Assembly (NCBI RefSeq): GCF_002995745.1
Contig: NZ_PVXQ01000012.1
Coordinates: 19,161 to 83,160, forward strand
Reading direction: 5' to 3'
Length of the DNA stretch: 64,000 nucleotides
Origin: Clostridium vincentii
GTDB taxonomy: Bacteria > Bacillota > Clostridia > Clostridiales > Clostridiaceae
Notes under the pieces: generated by a model
Database searches by the model: none
Seen by the model: the letters and a program-made list of their open reading frames with translations, nothing else
Told to the model about the DNA's origin: nothing
Shown: positions 19,148 to 28,614 of the stretch, piece by piece
Layout of the letters: the number at the start of each line of letters is the position of its first letter
Position numbering within the stretch: position 1 is the first letter of the stretch
Translations under genes and position numbers: made by a program

Positions 19148-22100
19148 ATGAGAAAAATGAAAACTATGGATGGAAACACTGCAGCAGCTCATATTTCATA
19201 TGCATTTACTGAAGCTACAGCAATCTATCCTATAACACCTTCTTCAGCGATGGCAGAATACGTTGATGAATGGGTAGCTCAAGGAAGAAAAAACATTTTT
19301 GGCCAAACAGTAAAAGTTATGGAAATGCAATCAGAGGGTGGAGCGGCTGGAGCAGTCCACGGTTCATTACAAGCTGGAGCATTAACAACAACTTACACTG
19401 CATCACAGGGATTATTATTAATGATTCCTAACATGTATAAAATAGCAGGAGAATTGCTTCCATGTGTATTCCACGTATCAGCAAGAGCTCTAGCTACTTC
19501 AGCTTTAAATATCTTTGGTGATCACCAAGATGTTATGGCAACAAGACAAACTGGATTTGCATTGCTTGCTGAAGGATCAGTTCAAGAAGTTATGGACTTA
19601 TCAGGAGTTGCTCATTTAGCAGCTATTAAGTCTAGAGTACCTTTTTGTAATTTCTTTGATGGATTTAGAACATCTCACGAAATTCAAAAAATCGAAGTTT
19701 TAGAATATGATGAACTAGCTAAGCTAGTAGATTATGATGCGCTTGACGCATTCCGTGCAAGAGCATTAAATCCAAACCATCCTGTTACTAAAGGTACAGC
19801 ACAAAATGCTGATATATACTTCCAAGAAAGAGAATCAGTTAATAAGTTCTACGATGCAGTACCAGATATAGTTGAAGGCTACATGGCAGAAATTACTAAG
19901 TTAACTGGTAGAGAATACCATTGTTTCGATTACTATGGTGCACCAGACGCAGATAGAATAATTATCGCTATGGGTTCAGTTACTGATGTATGTGAAGAAA
20001 CAATAGATTACTTAAATGCAAATGGACAAAAAGTCGGAGTAGTTAAAGTAAGACTTTTCAGACCATTTTCAATAGAAAAATTACTTAAGGTTATTCCAAG
20101 CACAGTTAAGACAATTGGTGTTTTAGATAGAACTAAAGAACCAGGATCTGCTGGAGAACCATTATACTTAGATATTAAAAATGCATTTTACGGAACACAG
20201 AATGCTCCAGTTATAGTTGGTGGTAGATTCGGATTAGGTTCAAAGGATCCAAATCCATCTCATATAGCAGGTGTTTATGATAATTTAGCTAAGGCTGAAC
20301 CAAAAAATGGATTTACAATTGCTATAGTTGATGATGTTACACATACATCATTAGAAGCTACTGCAGATATAGATGCTACACCAGAAGGAACTACAGCTTG
20401 TAAGTTCTGGGGACTAGGATCAGATGGTACTGTTGGAGCTAATAAGAGTGCTATAAAGATTATTGGAGACCATACAAGTATGTATGCTCAAGGATATTTC
20501 TTCTATGATTCTAAGAAATCAGGTGGTATTACAGTATCTCACTTAAGATTTGGTAAGAAGGCAATTAAATCACCATACCTAATAAACAAGGCTGATTTTA
20601 TTTCTTGTTCTAATCAATCATATGTAAATAAATATAATGTGCTTGATGGATTAAAGCCAAATGGTAAGTTCTTATTAAATACAATATGGACTCCAGAAGA
20701 AATTGAAACTAAGTTACCAGCTGCATATAAGAGATATATGGCTGAAAACAATGTAGAATTTTATACATTAAACGCTGTAGGTATAGCTCAATCAATAGGT
20801 CTTGGTGGAAGAATCAACATGATAATGCAAGCTGCTTTCTTTACAATAGCAAACATTATTCCAGTTGAAGATGCAATCAAGTACTTAAAAGATTCTGTTA
20901 TTTCTTCTTATGGTAAAAAGGGACAAAAAGTTATTGATATGAATAATGGAGCTATAGATAAGGGTGTTGAATCCTTTGTTAAGATAGAAGTTCCAGCTTC
21001 ATGGAAAGACGCTGTTGATGAAGAAGTTGTTGATACTAAGAAGAAGTCAGACTTTGTTAAAAATATAGTAATTCCAATGAACAGACAAGAAGGAGATTCA
21101 CTTCCAGTTTCTACATTTATGGGAATGGAAGATGGTACTTTCGAAGCAGGTACTGCAGGTTATGAAAAAAGAGGAATCGCAGTTAATGTTCCAGCATGGC
21201 AATCAGATAAGTGTATACAATGTAACCAATGTGCATTTGTATGTCCACATGCTGCAATTAGACCGGTACTTTTAACAGAAGAAGAAGCTAAAAATGCTCC
21301 AGCTTCATTAAAGGCTGTAGATGCCAAGGGATTGAAATCAGAAGAGCCATTAAAGTACTTCATGTCAGTTACGCCACTTGATTGTGTTGGTTGTGGAAAC
21401 TGTGCTCAAGTTTGTCCAGTTAATGCATTAATAATGCAACCTCAACATACTTTATCTGATCAAATGGAAGCTTTTGACTACGCTGTTGATGTAGTTACAC
21501 CTAAAAAGAATCCAATGAACAGACTTACAGTAAAGGGTAGTCAATTTGAAAAACCATTACTTGAATTCTCAGGTGCATGTGCTGGTTGTGGAGAAACTGC
21601 ATACGCTAAGTTAATTACTCAATTATTTGGTGATAGAATGATGATTGCTAATGCAACAGGATGTTCATCAATTTGGGGAGGATCTGCTCCTTCAACTCCA
21701 TACACTAAGAACCATAAAGGATATGGTCCAGCATGGGCTAATTCATTATTCGAAGATAATGCTGAATATGGAATAGGAATGTTCCTAGGAGTTAAGGCTA
21801 TTCGTGATAGAGTTGCTGGAAACTGTCAAGCTGCTTTAGAAGCTGGAATAGACGGTGAAGCTAAGGCTGCTACAGAAGACTGGTTAGCAAATGTTGATAA
21901 CGGTGAAGGAACAAGAGATAGATCTGATAGATTAGAAGCTGCTCTTGCAAAACTTGACACTAAGGAAGCTAAGGCAATCTTAAAAGAAAAAGACTTCTTC
22001 GTTAAGAGATCTCAATGGATCTTTGGTGGAGATGGATGGGCTTACGACATCGGATACGGTGGAGTTGACCATGTGTTATCATTAGGAGAAGACGTAAATA

Positions 22101-22648
22101 TATTTGTATTTGATACAGAAGTGTACTCAAATACTGGTGGACAATCTTCTAAATCTACTCCAACTGCTGCAATCGCTAAGTTTGCTGCAAGCGGTAAGAG
22201 AACTAAGAAGAAGGATCTTGGTATGATGGCTATGACTTATGGCTATGTATATGTTGCTCAAGTTAATATGGGAGCAGACAAGAACCAAACTCTTAAGGCT
22301 ATAGCAGAAGCTGAAGCTTATAAGGGACCATCATTAATCATAGGTTATGCACCATGTATTAATCATGGACTTAAAATTGGTATGGGTAACAGTCAATTAG
22401 AAGCTAAGAGAGCTACTGAATGCGGATATTGGTCAATGTATAGATATAATCCACAATTAAAGGGTACTAAAAACCCATTCTCACTAGATTCTAAGGAACC
22501 AACTGCAGACTTTAAGGAATTCTTAATGGGTGAAGTTAGATATGCTTCACTTGCAAAGGCATTCCCAGAACAAGCAGATGGGTTATTTGAAAAGACTCAT
22601 CAAGACGCAAAAGAAAGACTAGCAGGATACAAGAAATTAGCTGAATAG
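19148..22648 (+). CDS. nifJ: Pyruvate:ferredoxin (flavodoxin) oxidoreductase
   Basis: This enzyme oxidises pyruvate to acetyl-CoA and CO2 and reduces ferredoxin; it is the central step of clostridial fermentation. The single 1166-residue chain is the fused homodimeric form. Two 4Fe-4S sites lie near residues 690 and 750 (CIQCNQCAFVCPHA and CVGCGNCAQVCPVNA). A third cluster/TPP region begins at CAGCGETAY, and thiamine diphosphate binding is shown by GGDGWAYDIGYGG and NTGGQSSKS. Codon use is that of a highly expressed gene, with many GGT/GCT/CCA codons. It stands alone with its own promoter, a Rex-like site and a strong terminator. Confidence 0.97.
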   Translation: MRKMKTMDGNTAAAHISYAFTEATAIYPITPSSAMAEYVDEWVAQGRKNIFGQTVKVMEMQSEGGAAGAVHGSLQAGALTTTYTASQGLLLMIPNMYKIAGELLPCVFHVSARALATSALNIFGDHQDVMATRQTGFALLAEGSVQEVMDLSGVAHLAAIKSRVPFCNFFDGFRTSHEIQKIEVLEYDELAKLVDYDALDAFRARALNPNHPVTKGTAQNADIYFQERESVNKFYDAVPDIVEGYMAEITKLTGREYHCFDYYGAPDADRIIIAMGSVTDVCEETIDYLNANGQKVGVVKVRLFRPFSIEKLLKVIPSTVKTIGVLDRTKEPGSAGEPLYLDIKNAFYGTQNAPVIVGGRFGLGSKDPNPSHIAGVYDNLAKAEPKNGFTIAIVDDVTHTSLEATADIDATPEGTTACKFWGLGSDGTVGANKSAIKIIGDHTSMYAQGYFFYDSKKSGGITVSHLRFGKKAIKSPYLINKADFISCSNQSYVNKYNVLDGLKPNGKFLLNTIWTPEEIETKLPAAYKRYMAENNVEFYTLNAVGIAQSIGLGGRINMIMQAAFFTIANIIPVEDAIKYLKDSVISSYGKKGQKVIDMNNGAIDKGVESFVKIEVPASWKDAVDEEVVDTKKKSDFVKNIVIPMNRQEGDSLPVSTFMGMEDGTFEAGTAGYEKRGIAVNVPAWQSDKCIQCNQCAFVCPHAAIRPVLLTEEEAKNAPASLKAVDAKGLKSEEPLKYFMSVTPLDCVGCGNCAQVCPVNALIMQPQHTLSDQMEAFDYAVDVVTPKKNPMNRLTVKGSQFEKPLLEFSGACAGCGETAYAKLITQLFGDRMMIANATGCSSIWGGSAPSTPYTKNHKGYGPAWANSLFEDNAEYGIGMFLGVKAIRDRVAGNCQAALEAGIDGEAKAATEDWLANVDNGEGTRDRSDRLEAALAKLDTKEAKAILKEKDFFVKRSQWIFGGDGWAYDIGYGGVDHVLSLGEDVNIFVFDTEVYSNTGGQSSKSTPTAAIAKFAASGKRTKKKDLGMMAMTYGYVYVAQVNMGADKNQTLKAIAEAEAYKGPSLIIGYAPCINHGLKIGMGNSQLEAKRATECGYWSMYRYNPQLKGTKNPFSLDSKEPTADFKEFLMGEVRYASLAKAFPEQADGLFEKTHQDAKERLAGYKKLAE

Positions 22649-22661
22649 TCTTAAAAATAGA

Positions 22662-22695
22662 AAGAAGTGGGCTTTAGCCCACTTCTTTTTATTTA
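22662..22695 (+). terminator. Terminator after the pyruvate:ferredoxin oxidoreductase gene
   Basis: GAAGTGGGC and GCCCACTTC form a perfect stem around TTTA and run into TTTTTATTTATT. Confidence 0.95.
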
Positions 22696-22782
22696 TTAAA
22701 AGTTAAATAAAAATAGTGCTTTTATTTTATATTAATTAAGGTTACAATGAACAGACACTTGAAAATCTAGGAGGTAATGAAA

Positions 22783-23166
22783 ATGGATAAAGAATTAAAT
22801 AAGGACTGTAATGGTCAAGAAGAAGAAAGTTGTAAATGTGGTAATGACCATAAGAATAACGAAGAAGGATGCAATTGTGGGAATGATCACGATCATAGCA
22901 ATGAAGACTGCGATTGTGGAGAAGATTGCGATTGTGGACATGATGATGATTTTGTAATTGATTTAGAAGATGATGATGGAAATATAGTATCTTGTCCGAT
23001 TATAGACACTTTTGAATTTGAAAAAAATGAGTATCTATTAGCTCAAAGCCCAGAGGATGATTCTGTATACATGTTTAAATCAGTTGGAGAAGAATTAGTA
23101 GTTCCTGAAGAGGAAGAATTCAATAGAGTTTCAACTTATTATAATGATGAATTAGTTGGAAAATAA
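22783..23166 (+). CDS. DUF1292 protein with Cys/His/Asp-rich N-terminus
   Basis: The C-terminal 75 residues match the DUF1292 (YrzB-type) family: FVIDLEDDDGN, a CPIIDTFEFEKNEYLLA strand and an acidic end. Its function is unknown. The first 50 residues are unusual, with four CxCG motifs interleaved with NDH and DHD groups, which suggests metal binding. I chose ATG 22783, 8 bases after AGGAGG; the ATG at 22777 is too close to that site. The gene is monocistronic between two terminators. Apart from DUF1292 I recognise no catalytic motif. Confidence 0.85.
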   Translation: MDKELNKDCNGQEEESCKCGNDHKNNEEGCNCGNDHDHSNEDCDCGEDCDCGHDDDFVIDLEDDDGNIVSCPIIDTFEFEKNEYLLAQSPEDDSVYMFKSVGEELVVPEEEEFNRVSTYYNDELVGK

Positions 23167-23169
23167 AAG

Positions 23170-23198
23170 AAGAGTGGTATTTCCACTCTTTTTTTTGT
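23170..23198 (+). terminator. Terminator after the DUF1292 gene
   Basis: AAGAGTGG and CCACTCTT pair around TATTT and are followed by a run of T. Confidence 0.93.
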
Positions 23199-23321
23199 AT
23201 AAATTCATAAATATTTAGGTGAAAACGAAAACCTACATTTACATTATTCAATAATAATGCTATATTTTTTATATATTAAAGAAGATAAATTTTCAATAAA
23301 AGTGATAATGGAGGAAAGAAA

Positions 23322-24518
23322 ATGGATTATTCAAGAAAGGCGGAACGTATTACGCCATCAATTACTTTAGCAATTACAACAAAGGCTAAAGAATTAATTG
23401 AAAAAGGAAATGATGTTGTAAGCTTTGGAGTAGGAGAACCAGATTTTAATACGCCAAAACACATTATTGATGCAGCCGTAAAAGCAATGGAGGAAGGAAA
23501 AACGAAATATACCCCTACTCCAGGAATTATTGAACTTAGAAAAGCTGTATGTGATAAGCTTAAAAAGGACAATGAATTAATATATAGTCCAAACCAGATT
23601 GTTGTATCAACTGGCGCAAAACAATCTTTAGCAAATGCCTTTATGGCTATTTTAAATCCTGGGGATGAAGTCTTAGTCGCAGAAGCTTATTGGGTTAGTT
23701 ACCCAGAGCTGATAAGATTAGCAGATGGTATTCCAGTGATTGTAAAAACTAAAGCTGAGGATAACTATAAATTTACATTGGAATCATTAAATAAATTTAT
23801 ATCAAATAAAACAAAAGCAATAATAATAAATAGTCCGAACAATCCTACTGGCACAATATATTCTAAAGAGGAGTTAAAAATTATAGCAAAGTTTGCTAAA
23901 GAAAAAGAGTTAATAATAATTTCAGATGAAATATATGAAAAATTAATATACGATGGTGAAGAGCATATAAGTATAGCGTCTTTATCAGAGGATAGTTATA
24001 ATCGAACAATAGTAATAAATGGTTTATCTAAAGCTTATGCTATGACAGGCTGGAGAATTGGATATGCTGCAGCAAATATGGATATAATAAAACTTATATC
24101 ATCTATTCAAAGCCACATGACCTCTAATGCAAATTCAATAGCTCAATATGCTGCTGTAGCTGCATTAAATGGCTCGGATAGAGAATTAAATAAGATGGTA
24201 GTAGAATTTCAAAATAGACGAGATTATATGCTAGATAGAATATCAAAAATAGAAGGATTAAGTTGTATTAAACCATCAGGAGCTTTCTATGTTATGATAA
24301 ATATTGAAAATTTTCTAAATACAAAGTTTAATAATAAGGAAATTAACAATTCAGTTGATTTCTCTCAGGTGCTTTTAGAGGAAGAAATGGTTGCTGTGGT
24401 TCCTGGTGCCGGATTTGGAATTGATATGTATGTAAGATTATCATATGCTACATCGATGGAACAAATAAAAGCAGGATTAGATAGAATTGAAAGTTTTTTA
24501 AATAAAATCAGAAAATAA
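23322..24518 (+). CDS. aspC: Pyridoxal-phosphate aspartate aminotransferase (class I)
   Basis: This is a fold-type I aminotransferase, most like bacterial Ib-subgroup aspartate aminotransferases that interconvert aspartate and oxaloacetate. Diagnostic segments are GEPDFNTPKHI, the N-terminal PTPG loop, SPNNPTGTIYS, SDEIYEKLIYD, the PLP Lys in NGLSKAYAMTGWRIGY, and the carboxylate-binding Arg in YVRLSYA. The 398-residue length is normal. GGAGG precedes the ATG. Neighbours do not refine the substrate, so a broader amino acid range is possible. Confidence 0.9.
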   Translation: MDYSRKAERITPSITLAITTKAKELIEKGNDVVSFGVGEPDFNTPKHIIDAAVKAMEEGKTKYTPTPGIIELRKAVCDKLKKDNELIYSPNQIVVSTGAKQSLANAFMAILNPGDEVLVAEAYWVSYPELIRLADGIPVIVKTKAEDNYKFTLESLNKFISNKTKAIIINSPNNPTGTIYSKEELKIIAKFAKEKELIIISDEIYEKLIYDGEEHISIASLSEDSYNRTIVINGLSKAYAMTGWRIGYAAANMDIIKLISSIQSHMTSNANSIAQYAAVAALNGSDRELNKMVVEFQNRRDYMLDRISKIEGLSCIKPSGAFYVMINIENFLNTKFNNKEINNSVDFSQVLLEEEMVAVVPGAGFGIDMYVRLSYATSMEQIKAGLDRIESFLNKIRK

Positions 24519-24523
24519 CAATA

Positions 24524-24549
24524 AATAGCGGAGCAAATGCTTCGCTATT
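24524..24549 (+). terminator. Hairpin after aspC
   Basis: An 11-bp stem (AATAGCGGAGC with GCTTCGCTATT, one G-T pair) encloses AAAT. The T tract is poor. Confidence 0.7.
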
Positions 24550-24618
24550 AACATATAAAGAGTTATTTATATGTTATTTGGCATATAATAGATTTATAAG
24601 GATTCAGGAGGGAAGAGA

Positions 24619-25257
24619 ATGAAAAGATTAGCAATATTTGATGTGGATTATACAATAACAAAAAAGGAAACACTTATGGAATTGTATAAATACACTATAA
24701 AGGAAGATAAAAGAAACATAAGATTTTTACCCAGGGCATTGTTTAGTGGTGGTATGTACATTTTAGGATTTTATGATGAGAAAAGAGTGAAAGAAAGCTT
24801 TCTTAAATTTTTAGAAGGTTTTAATGAAAAAGAGATGCAAAGACTTACAAAAAGATTTTATAAAAATAGATTAAGTAAAATTATTTATGGTGATGCATTG
24901 AAAATGATGAAAAAGTTGAAGAGCGAAGGATATGATGTTTATCTGATATCTGCTTCTCCAGAATTTTATTTACAAGAATTATATGCAATAAATGATGTGG
25001 ATATGGTTATAGGAACAAGGTTTGATTTTAAAGATGGTAATTTTATTAGAAGTATGAATGGAAATAACTGCAAGGGTGAGGAAAAAGTAACTAGATTAAA
25101 GGAAGTATTAAAAGAAAAAGAAATAGAAGTAGATTTTAAAGAATCGTATATGTTTTCGGATTCTTTATCGGATAAGCCTTTGTTTGAATTAGTGGGTAAA
25201 CCCTATTTAATTAATTATAAGAAGAAACATCAAATTGAAATATTAAGATGGAAATAA
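24619..25257 (+). CDS. HAD-IB family phosphatase (SerB-like)
   Basis: This is a haloacid-dehalogenase-type phosphohydrolase. Motif I is FDVDYTITK, with nucleophile Asp 8 and acid Asp 10. Motif II is the Ser in VYLISASPEF, and the metal-binding motif IV appears as SYMFSDSLSDKPLFE. The GDAL and RFDFKDG segments between them match the HAD-IB (phosphoserine phosphatase-like) group. The specific substrate is not evident; the lack of other serine genes argues against assuming SerB. The gene is 28 bases upstream of a class IV aminotransferase and is probably co-transcribed. Confidence 0.83.
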   Translation: MKRLAIFDVDYTITKKETLMELYKYTIKEDKRNIRFLPRALFSGGMYILGFYDEKRVKESFLKFLEGFNEKEMQRLTKRFYKNRLSKIIYGDALKMMKKLKSEGYDVYLISASPEFYLQELYAINDVDMVIGTRFDFKDGNFIRSMNGNNCKGEEKVTRLKEVLKEKEIEVDFKESYMFSDSLSDKPLFELVGKPYLINYKKKHQIEILRWK

Positions 25258-25285
25258 GGTACAATCAAAGAAAGAAGGAATAAAA

Positions 25286-26089
25286 ATGAAAGACGCAATA
25301 GGAATATTCTATATAGAAAATGGAAAGACAAGGGGTATTGATAATTGGGAAAATCAAGAAGGAACAGATATTATATATGAAGTAATCCGTGTTATAGAGG
25401 GAAAAGTACTTTTTTATGAAAGTCATTATGATAGAATGGTAAACTCTTGTATATTAAGTAATACAGAATTTAAAATGACAAAATATTCTCTTAAAAAAGA
25501 TATAGAACTATTAATAGAATCAAATAAGGTAAGAGAAGGAAATCTGAAAATTACTTTTAAGAGTAAAGAAAAAGTTTTAAGAATATTCTGCATAAAACAC
25601 TCATATCCAACAACTGATATGTATAAGTTAGGAGTAAAGACCATTCTTTACTATGGAGAAAGAACAAATCCAAATGCTAAAATAATAAATAATAATTTTA
25701 GAAAAGATGTTCAAGATAAGATTGAAGAGAAGAATGCTTTTGAAGCTATTTTGGTAAATAAAGATAATAATATAACAGAGGGAAGTAAATCTAATATTTT
25801 TCTAATTAAAGATGAAATACTATTTACATCTAGGGTTGAATTAGTTTTGCCAGGGGTTACTAGGACAGAAATAATAAATGTAGCAAAAAAGAACAATATT
25901 AAAGTTTGTGAAGGAAATGTAAATGCAGATACAATAGAAGAATTTGACGCATTATTTATTTCAGGTACTTCACCTAATATACTACCTATTAGTGATGTTA
26001 ATGATATAAAATATAATATTAATCATAAATTGTTACGACAACTTATGATTTTATTTGAAGATACAATAAAACGACAAATCAATGTTTAA
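25286..26089 (+). CDS. Class IV PLP aminotransferase (PabC/BCAT-like)
   Basis: This is a fold-type IV PLP enzyme of the branched-chain aminotransferase, D-amino acid transaminase and aminodeoxychorismate lyase family. The probable PLP Lys is about residue 132 in NPNAKIINNNF. ITEGSKSNIFLIKDE and LPGVTRTEI are the conserved cofactor-binding segments. The 267-residue size is nearest to aminodeoxychorismate lyase, but no pabA/pabB neighbour supports that, so the substrate stays open. The gene follows the HAD phosphatase gene closely. Confidence 0.78.
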   Translation: MKDAIGIFYIENGKTRGIDNWENQEGTDIIYEVIRVIEGKVLFYESHYDRMVNSCILSNTEFKMTKYSLKKDIELLIESNKVREGNLKITFKSKEKVLRIFCIKHSYPTTDMYKLGVKTILYYGERTNPNAKIINNNFRKDVQDKIEEKNAFEAILVNKDNNITEGSKSNIFLIKDEILFTSRVELVLPGVTRTEIINVAKKNNIKVCEGNVNADTIEEFDALFISGTSPNILPISDVNDIKYNINHKLLRQLMILFEDTIKRQINV

Positions 26090-26109
26090 ATTTATATTAA
26101 TAGGGCATA

Positions 26110-26138
26110 TTACAATATTAATTCTTATATGATATAAT
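26110..26138 (+). promoter_or_regulatory. Sigma-A promoter of the chemotaxis operon
   Basis: TTACAA at 26110-26115 and a consensus TATAAT at 26133-26138 are separated by 17 bases, about 33 bases before the first start codon. No sigma-28-type box is present, so this operon is expected to be expressed before the late genes. Confidence 0.75.
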
Positions 26139-26170
26139 TATTTAAAGAGATTTGTAGGAGAGGGTTGATT

Positions 26171-28120
26171 ATGGATTATACATATTTGGGTAAAAGTTTG
26201 GAAGAATGTTTAGAACAAGCTGAAAAGGATTTAGCTATATCGAGAGAACAAATTAATTATGAAATAATTAAAGAAGAAAAAGGATTTTTGAGAAAAAAAT
26301 GTGAAATTATTATCCATACTATAGATTTAAATACAGAAAAAAATATAAATGAAAAAGAAGTTATAAAAGAAGAAGAATTTATAAATAAAGTAGAAGAAAA
26401 AGATTTTACTATAGAAGAAAATCGTATTATTTTACATACAGACGATTCTTTAAAATTAGAATTTGAAAAAGATATAAAAGTCTTTGTAAACGATGAGGAG
26501 AGGCCTAATTTACAAGAAGTAACATCAAAGGATAATATTAGATTTCAATGTGAAAATATAAGTGGAATAAGAGAATTTAATATAGCTATAAGTAATAATA
26601 GAATGGAAGTTAAAGTATCATTGAATTATAGACCAGAAGAAATAATAGGTATTAGTTGTACAAAAGTAGCAAGTAGATTAAAGCTAGTACAAAAGAAGAC
26701 CTCAGGAGAATTTCCACCTTTGTATACAAAAAATGAAATAAAGCTGGCGCTAAAGGAAAAAGGAGTAGTTTTTGGATTTTTAGAGGATGCTCTTGATGGA
26801 GTATGTACCCAAAGAGAAGTGGTTAATGAAATTATTGCAAAAGGAATTTTATCTATAAATGACGAAGATGACATAATAGATATAAAATTTGAAAATACAA
26901 AAAGAAACGTAAAACAAGATTCAAATGAAAAAATAGATTACAGAAATGTGTATTCTATAGCTAATGTAAGTAAAGATGATATATTAGGAGAGATAATTAG
27001 AGGTAAAATAGGTATCAATGGAATAGATGTTTTTGGAACGGAAATTAAAAAGAAAAATAAAAAAAATCTAAAGATACAGACTAAAGAAGGATGTATAATA
27101 GATGGAAATAAAGTTATAGCAACCACAGAAGGTCGGCCTACAGTTAAAAATGGAATATTTTATGTGAATAAAATATTTGAGGCAGCTCATGATGTAGATA
27201 TTAAAAGTGGGAATATCTCTTTTATTGGCGATGTAAAAATTACTGGTAGTGTAAAAGATGGGATGAGGGTTGAGGCAGGAAATATAATAGATGTAAGTGG
27301 AAATGTAGAAAATGCTAAGATAATAGCCCAGGGAGAAGTACATATTAAGGGCAATTGTTTAAATGCTAATATATTAGTAGGGTCTAATAATCTTTCCGTT
27401 CAATTATATTTAAATGAATTGATAGAGTTTAAGAAAAATCTAGAAGATTTGATGAGCTCCTATGAAGATATAAGCAAACGAAACTTATTGGGGGCAGATA
27501 GATCTGTTGGGGAAATAATAAAAGTTTTACTTGAAACTAAATTCAAAGATATACAGAAAGAATCTATGATGATTTTAGTGAATAATGAATCTACATTGGA
27601 GAATGGAACTAAGCTTAAGAAAATTTTAAGGACAAAATTTATCGGATCTGGGCCTTTAAGTATAAAGTATTCTAGTGAAGTATACGAATTAATAAAGTAT
27701 ATAGATATAGAAATAGAACCATTGGCAAGTAAACTTATGATTCCAGTTGATTTATATTTGAATTATTGTCAAGATACAACAGCAAAAGCTACTGGGAATA
27801 TATTTATTACAGGCAAAGGTCAATATACTTCTAATTTATCTGCAGGTGGGAATATAGAATTTGAAACATCAGGAGCTATAGCAAGAGGTGGATGTTTAAG
27901 TGCTGGAAAGGATATAAAAGCAAAAATTGTTGGTAGTATAGCTGGTGTTACAACTTTTTTAAAAGTTCTAAAGAGTGGAGTTATTACAGCAGATATAGCA
28001 TACCAAAATAGTGTTTTTATCTTTGAGGAAAGACAGTATTTATTAGAAATAGCATCTAAAGATATAAGGGCATATATTAATGAAAAAGGCGATATTGTAG
28101 TAGATAAATTTGTACTCTAG
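26171..28120 (+). CDS. FapA-family (DUF342) protein with N-terminal Jag_N-like domain
   Basis: Residues 1-50 (LGKSLEECLEQAEKDLAI through KGFLRKKCEI) resemble the Jag_N domain. The remainder matches the FapA/DUF342 family: an N-terminal region, a central beta-helix of repeated short turns (about residues 330-420, with GNISFIGDVKITGSV), a helical stretch and a C-terminal beta part. DUF342 proteins are often linked to flagella or the cell envelope, but their biochemical role is not settled. The ATG at 26171 suits the AGGAGAGGG site better than TTG 26165. It is the first gene of the chemotaxis/switch operon, which suggests a motility role. Confidence 0.8.
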   Translation: MDYTYLGKSLEECLEQAEKDLAISREQINYEIIKEEKGFLRKKCEIIIHTIDLNTEKNINEKEVIKEEEFINKVEEKDFTIEENRIILHTDDSLKLEFEKDIKVFVNDEERPNLQEVTSKDNIRFQCENISGIREFNIAISNNRMEVKVSLNYRPEEIIGISCTKVASRLKLVQKKTSGEFPPLYTKNEIKLALKEKGVVFGFLEDALDGVCTQREVVNEIIAKGILSINDEDDIIDIKFENTKRNVKQDSNEKIDYRNVYSIANVSKDDILGEIIRGKIGINGIDVFGTEIKKKNKKNLKIQTKEGCIIDGNKVIATTEGRPTVKNGIFYVNKIFEAAHDVDIKSGNISFIGDVKITGSVKDGMRVEAGNIIDVSGNVENAKIIAQGEVHIKGNCLNANILVGSNNLSVQLYLNELIEFKKNLEDLMSSYEDISKRNLLGADRSVGEIIKVLLETKFKDIQKESMMILVNNESTLENGTKLKKILRTKFIGSGPLSIKYSSEVYELIKYIDIEIEPLASKLMIPVDLYLNYCQDTTAKATGNIFITGKGQYTSNLSAGGNIEFETSGAIARGGCLSAGKDIKAKIVGSIAGVTTFLKVLKSGVITADIAYQNSVFIFEERQYLLEIASKDIRAYINEKGDIVVDKFVL

Positions 28121-28134
28121 GAGGATATATATAT

Positions 28135-28599
28135 ATGGAAACAAAAAACATGAAAATACTAATCTTTAGTTTAAATGGAGAACATTATGCTACTGATATT
28201 TGCGATGTAGAAAGAATATTAGGATATGTTCATGCAACTGAAATGCCAGATGCTCCAAACTTTATAGACGGTGTACTTAACTACGAAAATAATATTTTAC
28301 CTATAATAAACCTTGAGAAAAAGTTTAATTTCCCCACAGATAAGGGACAAGCAATAAATGAAGATGAGACCACAAAAATAATAGTTATTAAAAAGGATGA
28401 AAAGAAATTCGGAATAATTGTTGATACAGTTTATGAAGTATCAGATGTTAGTAGTGATTTGTTTGAAGAAGCACCACCTATAACTACTACTGTATCTAGA
28501 AGATATATGAAAGGTTTAATTAAACTAGATAATAGAATAGTAATTCTTTTAGATATGAAAGAAATATTATCAGAAGATGAAGAAGATTTAATTTTTTAG
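28135..28599 (+). CDS. cheW: CheW-like chemotaxis coupling protein (first copy)
   Basis: CheW bridges chemoreceptors and the CheA kinase in signalling arrays. The protein has the SH3-like CheW fold: FSLNGEHYATDICDVERIL, a PNFIDGVLNYENNILPIINL strand pair and GIIVDTVYEV. At 154 residues it has a C-terminal extension of about 20 residues compared with the second copy at 33960. It lies 14 bases after the FapA-like gene and 15 before cheD. The two copies are diverged, which suggests different receptor sets or a CheV-like role without a receiver domain. Confidence 0.9.
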   Translation: METKNMKILIFSLNGEHYATDICDVERILGYVHATEMPDAPNFIDGVLNYENNILPIINLEKKFNFPTDKGQAINEDETTKIIVIKKDEKKFGIIVDTVYEVSDVSSDLFEEAPPITTTVSRRYMKGLIKLDNRIVILLDMKEILSEDEEDLIF

Positions 28600-28614
28600 G
28601 GGGAAAAGAGAAAT

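Noticed and set aside
24584..24589. TATAAT as promoter of the HAD phosphatase gene
   Set aside because: No acceptable -35 element lies at 16-18 bases, so I did not list it as a promoter.
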